Part shown: piece by piece, positions 60,361-64,000 of the stretch
Numbering within the stretch: position 1 is the first letter of the stretch
How the letters are laid out: every line of letters starts with the position of its first letter
Source of the DNA: Myxococcales bacterium
GTDB lineage: Bacteria; Myxococcota_A; Polyangia; Polyangiales; Polyangiaceae
DNA length: 64,000 nt
NCBI GenBank assembly: GCA_004193285.1
Contig: SECP01000002.1
Span: 248,001 to 312,000 of the forward strand
Direction of reading: 5' to 3'
Position numbers and translations under genes: made by a program
Notes under the pieces: generated by a model
The model's database searches: none
The model's input: only the letters and a program-made list of their open reading frames with translations
Told to the model about the DNA's origin: nothing

Positions 60361-61427
60361 GCGACGCCTGCCCCCGCTCGTTCGAGGTCGAAGCGCTGCG
60401 CGACGGGCGCTTGAGCGGTGCCGAGCGGGCTCGCTTCGAGAGTCACCTCGCTTCCTGTGCGGCGTGCAAGCAAGAGGCGGCTGCGCTCGACGGGCTCGCC
60501 GAGGCGCTGCGCGTTTCCGAAGAGGAGCGCAGCGACGAGCTCCGCGTTCGCCGCGAGCGGACACGCCTCCTCGCTGCATTCGATGTGCAGCTGGCGCCGC
60601 CCCCGGTCCGCCGCGTGGGCGCGTGGTGGGGAGCCGCCGCGCTGCTTGCGGTAGTGGGCGGCCTGGCGCTGTTCTTGCTCACCAGACCATCGGCTCGGCG
60701 AGCGCCGGCCTCGTTGCCAGTCCCCGTGGTGACCGTCCGCGCCGACAGCAGCGCGCAGTGGTCCCGGCGCGCCGAAGCCGAGCGAGACGTCGTCACCCTC
60801 GCTCGCGGAGCGCTCTACATTCGCGTCGAGCCGGGCCGTGGCCGGCGGCTGCTCGTGCAGCTGCCAGACGGTGAGCTCGAGGACATTGGCACCGTCTTCT
60901 CGGTCAGCGCGGACGCGGGGCGGACCACGCGCGTCACGGTTCAGGAGGGTAGCGTCGTGCTGCGGCTCGAGGGGAAGGCGCCAATCGCCCTGGGCGCGGG
61001 CGAGGCGTGGACGCCCGCTCCTCCCCCGCCAGCTTCGAGCGAGGTCGCGCCCCTAACGGCGCCAGCCGCGCCGTCCACCAGCTCGCGGGTGCGCGTTCGC
61101 CCGAGCGACGAGGGCGCGAAGAGAGTCGAGAGCCCGAAGGCGGCCGACAGCGCCGAGGTCACTCCTGACTCTGCGGCGGAGTTTCGGGCCGCGATGGGCG
61201 CGTTCAACCAGGGCGAAGGGTCACGCGCGGCGAAGCTCTTCGCGGCGTTTCTGCGGCGCTACCCGCAGGACTCGCGGGCCGAAGACGCCGCCTACCTTCG
61301 TGTCCTCGCTCATCAACGCAGCGGCGACGTGGGCGCCACGGGAAGCGCCGCGCGCGACTACCTGGCGCGCTACCCCCGCGGCTTCCGACGCGCGGAGGTG
61401 GAGGCGCTCCTCGGAGCGCCCCCCTGA
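60357..61427 (+). CDS. Zinc-finger anti-sigma/FecR-like membrane protein with TPR-like tail
   Basis: A 356-residue protein. The N-terminus has a ZAS-type anti-sigma motif (FESHLASCAACKQE, H-x3-C-x2-C, about residues 27-40). A single TM helix (AALLAVVGGLALFLL, about 97-113) follows, then a periplasmic FecR-type beta domain (GALYIRVEPGRGRRLLVQLPDGELEDIGTVFSV). The C-terminus has a TPR-like segment (AFNQGEGSRAAKLFAAFLRRYPQDSRAEDAAYL). One protein thus joins sigma binding, membrane crossing and periplasmic sensing. The 4-bp overlap with the ECF sigma gene supports a sigma/anti-sigma pair. Confidence 0.92.
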   Translation: MSDACPRSFEVEALRDGRLSGAERARFESHLASCAACKQEAAALDGLAEALRVSEEERSDELRVRRERTRLLAAFDVQLAPPPVRRVGAWWGAAALLAVVGGLALFLLTRPSARRAPASLPVPVVTVRADSSAQWSRRAEAERDVVTLARGALYIRVEPGRGRRLLVQLPDGELEDIGTVFSVSADAGRTTRVTVQEGSVVLRLEGKAPIALGAGEAWTPAPPPPASSEVAPLTAPAAPSTSSRVRVRPSDEGAKRVESPKAADSAEVTPDSAAEFRAAMGAFNQGEGSRAAKLFAAFLRRYPQDSRAEDAAYLRVLAHQRSGDVGATGSAARDYLARYPRGFRRAEVEALLGAPP

Positions 61428-61443
61428 AGTTTCATGAGGCGGG

Positions 61444-61626
61444 TTAGCGAGCGGCCGGGGGCTTGGGCTTGGTGTCCCCGTCCTTCTTGTCGCCCTTGGT
61501 GTCACCACCCTTCTTTTCGTCGCCGCACTGCGGCTCCGCGCTCGAAGCGCTGGCGAGCGCGGGAGCGACGTGCGCGGTAACGGCCGCAACCAACAGACCT
61601 GCCACGACGTTGATGATGCGTTTCAT
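61444..61626 (-). CDS. Small secreted Lys/Asp/Gly-rich protein
   Basis: A 60-residue protein with a clear Sec signal (MKRIINVVAGLLVAAVTAHV, cleavage near ALASA) and a charged tail with repeated GDKKDGDTK-like units, a single Cys and a Pro-rich end. No known family. A longer frame upstream to 61734 is unlikely to be coding. Its stop lies 17 bp beyond the convergent anti-sigma stop. Possibly a small envelope-associated protein; nothing more can be said. Confidence 0.6.
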   Translation of the reverse strand: MKRIINVVAGLLVAAVTAHVAPALASASSAEPQCGDEKKGGDTKGDKKDGDTKPKPPAAR

Positions 61627-61755
61627 GCGCGAAGCCTTGGGCCGCCAAGCAAGCGCGTCAAGCAACCGAGTCGCCTGATTCTCGGTGGCTCCTAATGCGC
61701 CACGCCTTCGGGTCATCGTGTCACGCGAGCGCAACCGGTGTTGCGCAAACGCGCC

Positions 61756-63309
61756 TCAGAAGTCGTAACGGTATTTGCCAGCGACCGCCAATAACCCCAA
61801 GAGGTACACGCTCTCTTGGTAGTAGCGGTACTGCCCGCTCTGCTGAGCGACGCCCCACAGGTTGTCGACGTAAGTCTTGCGATTCGCGGCCTCCGACACG
61901 AGCGAGCCAGCCGCGAGCGTCGCGGTCAGCGCGGTCGAGCCGCCGCCAGAGGGGTTCGAACCGTCCACGTAGAAGAGCGCGTTCGTGACGTTGTTGGTCC
62001 CGAGGTGGTTCGCGAAAAACGCGTGGTACTTTTCAACCTGAGTCTTGAGAGTGGCGTCTTTGCTGAACCACACGTAGTCGATGGCCATGTTCATGACCAC
62101 GCGCCACGCGTCGTACTTGAACTGGTCATGGCCGTCCCCCGGGCTGCCCGTCGTCGGCGCGCCCGTGAACGTGGCGTAGTCCGCGTGCAGGCCCGTCGTC
62201 GGGTGCGCGGAGGAGACGAAGTACGAGCGGCTCGTGGAAGCGACGGTGCGCCACGTCGCGCTGTCCGCGGCGGGGCCGTAGCTGGCGAACAGCTCGTAGA
62301 ACGCGGGCAAATGGTAGCTGGGGTCGGAGAATCCGTTGGAGCCGCCGTACGGCACGAACACGACCATCTTCTGCGTGGCGTGAATGATGGGGTAGCGGCC
62401 GTCGCCCGTCGGCGCGTTGTGAAGCATGGCCGAGGCGATGTCGTCTGCTTCTTGCTTGTAATTGACCGCGCCCGCGCTGCCCCAGCGCTTGTCGGCCAAG
62501 TAGAGCGCGGCTGCAAAGTACTCGTCACCGTCCGGCGCAGGGACGGTGGTTCCGCCGAAATTCACGGTGCTCCCGGTCACCGTGCCCTGCCAACGAAAGT
62601 AGTGACGCCACGCGCTGGTCGAGCTGTTGGCCGGGTACTGCATGTGCTGCTTGGCGAACTTCCACAGCTTGTCGAACTGCTCGTGTAGGTCCATCTGCAC
62701 CGCGATCATCATCCCGTAGGACATGCCCTCGCTGCGGATGTCGCTCGAATCCGCCGCCCAGATGAACGCCTGCGACGGGTCGTTCGTGAGCTCGTAGTAG
62801 CAGCGGTAGCCGGTCGCCACCGTCGGCGTGTTCGGCTCGCCGGTGCCGATGCCGAAGAAGCGATCCACCGCGGTCTTCACCTTGGCGTCGACCTCGGTTT
62901 GGCTTTTGCCGGACACGGTCGAAAACAGGTTGGGGGTCCCCGTCGAAGAGCTTTGGCCGCCCGCGCCCGCGGACCCGCCGGCGCTGGTGCCTGCCGCCGC
63001 CGTGCCACCCGCGCCAGCTCCGGCCCCGCCAGCCGCGGCCCCGCCGATGCCGCTACCGCCGCCTAGCCCAGCCGCACCGGCGGCGGTTCCACCTACGCCG
63101 GCGCCCCCTTGCCCGACTCCAGCGGTGCCGCCAGCGCTCGGGCCCGTACCGCCGGCTCCGCCTGGCCCCGCGCTGCTACCGCCCACGCCCGAGGACGTGC
63201 CGCCCCCGGCGACAGGAGGGTCAGCTTCCGAGGAGCAGCTTGCGAGGCCGACGATGGCGAGCGACTGGAGAGTGAGAGCGGCGAAAGAGGCGCAAAGAGT
63301 TCGATGCAT
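61756..63309 (-). CDS. GH8 lipoprotein, Rex-like exo-oligoxylanase
   Basis: A 517-residue predicted lipoprotein (signal ending VGLASC; ATG 63309). The Gly/Ala linker spans about 28-120. The catalytic (alpha/alpha)6 domain matches GH8, with SSDIRSEGMSYGMMIAVQMD (acid Glu194) closest to reducing-end xylose-releasing exo-oligoxylanases (Rex). Others are WRHYFRWQG, PAPDGDEYFAAALYLADKRW and QFKYDAWRVVMN. The expected role is trimming xylo-oligosaccharides outside the inner membrane; chitosanase or cellulase activity is possible within GH8. It ends 129 bp past the small secreted gene on the same strand. Confidence 0.92.
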   Translation of the reverse strand: MHRTLCASFAALTLQSLAIVGLASCSSEADPPVAGGGTSSGVGGSSAGPGGAGGTGPSAGGTAGVGQGGAGVGGTAAGAAGLGGGSGIGGAAAGGAGAGAGGTAAAGTSAGGSAGAGGQSSSTGTPNLFSTVSGKSQTEVDAKVKTAVDRFFGIGTGEPNTPTVATGYRCYYELTNDPSQAFIWAADSSDIRSEGMSYGMMIAVQMDLHEQFDKLWKFAKQHMQYPANSSTSAWRHYFRWQGTVTGSTVNFGGTTVPAPDGDEYFAAALYLADKRWGSAGAVNYKQEADDIASAMLHNAPTGDGRYPIIHATQKMVVFVPYGGSNGFSDPSYHLPAFYELFASYGPAADSATWRTVASTSRSYFVSSAHPTTGLHADYATFTGAPTTGSPGDGHDQFKYDAWRVVMNMAIDYVWFSKDATLKTQVEKYHAFFANHLGTNNVTNALFYVDGSNPSGGGSTALTATLAAGSLVSEAANRKTYVDNLWGVAQQSGQYRYYQESVYLLGLLAVAGKYRYDF

Positions 63310-63627
63310 GGGGAGGGATCAGCCTGCACCGAGCGGCGTGTAGCGTCAGGTGCGCAGCACTTCCAAACCTGGCATGCGCCCCCAATGTAAAGAATAACAA
63401 CTTAGGGTGATCGCCGACCGGGCGTCTTTCCGGAGCTTTCGGCGTGGATCGCGGGATTCCGGAACATGGGATCGATACCAGGACAGTCCCGGCGCCTTCG
63501 CGAGGCCCGCGGAACCAGACCAAGCCGGACAGCGCCAAGGCCGTCTACCGCTGAGACGACATGAAGGTCTGGACCCACTTGGCCGCACGCGGGTCCGGCC
63601 AACGTGGATTGGTGCTAGCGTGACGGC
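63310..63627. other. 318-bp divergent intergenic region
   Basis: Separates the GH8 gene from the truncated lipoprotein gene on the other strand. I see no gene or clear hairpin. An AT-richer patch (about 63385-63410, with AAAGAATAACAACTTAGG) could contain the GH8 promoter. Confidence 0.4.
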
Positions 63628-64000
63628 GTGGGCAGGGAGAACGAGAAGCGGTGGTGGCCGTGGCGGCTCGCAATGGCGGCTTGCTGCAGCGCAGTGGCCT
63701 GCAGCCAGCACGACGAAGCGTCGCCGCCGCCGCCGCCGGCGCCGGTGACGAGCGCGGGTAGCGGCGGTTCCGAGCCCGGGCTCGAGCTCCCCACCGCCGG
63801 CGGCACCCTCAACCTGGGACCGCCTTCTGCGACCCCGGACCCACTCACGCTCGGTGCGGATTGCGACCCTTCACGGCACATCGAAGCGGTCGAGCCAGCG
63901 CTCTTGCTCCGCGACCCGGTCGTGCTGAACGAGCTTTCGCTGGAGGCCGTGCTGCAGCAGATCATTCGGAGCAGCGAGGCGACCATCACTCCTCTGGAGC
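63628..64000 (+). CDS. N-terminus of a lipoprotein, cut by window end
   Basis: Reading from GTG 63628, the frame is open to the window end (124 codons). The product begins with basic/aromatic residues (MGRENEKRWWPWRLAMAA) and has a lipobox SAVAC followed by a Pro/Gly/Ser linker. The last part, beginning about residue 78 (CDPSRHIEAVEPALLLRDPVVLNELSLEAVLQQI), looks like the start of a helical domain as in DUF1592-type proteins, but too little is present to name it. ATG 63673 is an alternative start. Confidence 0.6.
   Translation, partial: MGRENEKRWWPWRLAMAACCSAVACSQHDEASPPPPPAPVTSAGSGGSEPGLELPTAGGTLNLGPPSATPDPLTLGADCDPSRHIEAVEPALLLRDPVVLNELSLEAVLQQIIRSSEATITPLE

Overview
The window is GC-rich, gene-dense DNA that looks like a chromosome segment of a myxobacterium of the Polyangiales/Sorangium type. 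The basis is indirect: about fifteen predicted lipoproteins carry long Gly/Ser/Ala linkers behind the lipobox, there are three membrane-anchored Ser/Thr kinases, a TonB-domain/receptor fusion, a DUF1552/DUF1592 pair, a TIGR02147-type regulator and a sigma-54 activator with an N-terminal HTH. No rRNA, tRNA, IS element, phage, CRISPR array or PKS/NRPS gene was found. No 16S gene or reliable taxon marker is present, so the taxon is an inference.

Layout. 1-8.6 kb: a truncated subtilisin-like lipoprotein, then cell-surface lipoproteins (lectin-like, Ig-like, GH12-like, carboxypeptidase-regulatory-like) and a TPR-like membrane protein. 8.6-11.7 kb: a DUF1552 plus DUF1592/1588 pair. 11.9-21.1 kb: housekeeping and stress genes (DGPF protein, HX4DH membrane protein, hybrid histidine kinase, FUSC transporter, a frameshifted small gene, AlkB, a metallo-beta-lactamase-fold hydrolase, glutathionyl-hydroquinone reductase). 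21.2-30.7 kb: a probable beta-1,4-galactan locus. It has a lipid-anchored GH53 galactanase, a five-gene operon (two CBM-like lipoproteins, Ser/Thr kinase, PEGA/TPR-like protein, second kinase) and a secreted CBM-GH53 galactanase with two near-identical palindromes upstream. 30.7-44.3 kb: a CxxCH lipoprotein, TIGR02147-type regulator, propeller lipoproteins, a TetR regulator with paired operators facing a small orphan gene, methyltransferase, PAP2 phosphatase, TerC, a GDSL hydrolase and a CE1-like esterase. 44.9-50.7 kb: GST, MFS/MHS transporter, third Ser/Thr kinase, PlsC and an IPT-type lipoprotein. 50.8-54.7 kb: a sigma-54 activator, then a candidate -24/-12 promoter in front of a TerB/COQ4-like gene. 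55-61.4 kb: PP2C phosphatase, then a TonB_C-receptor fusion, outer-membrane-type protein, ECF sigma and FecR-like anti-sigma. 61.4-64 kb: a tiny secreted protein, a GH8 lipoprotein and a truncated lipoprotein.

How the genes may work together. The strongest candidate for an undescribed system is the 21.2-30.7 kb locus. Galactan-binding lipoproteins and galactanases are joined, by one-base overlaps, to two transmembrane kinases that share an unusual Cys-flanked C-terminal tail. This suggests that galactan (or its fragments) outside the membrane is coupled to intracellular phosphorylation. The second candidate is the sigma-54 activator plus the TerB/COQ4-like protein. The window also holds several other plant-polymer enzymes (GH12-like, GH8, CE1-like esterase, GDSL), so a polysaccharide-degrading lifestyle is likely.
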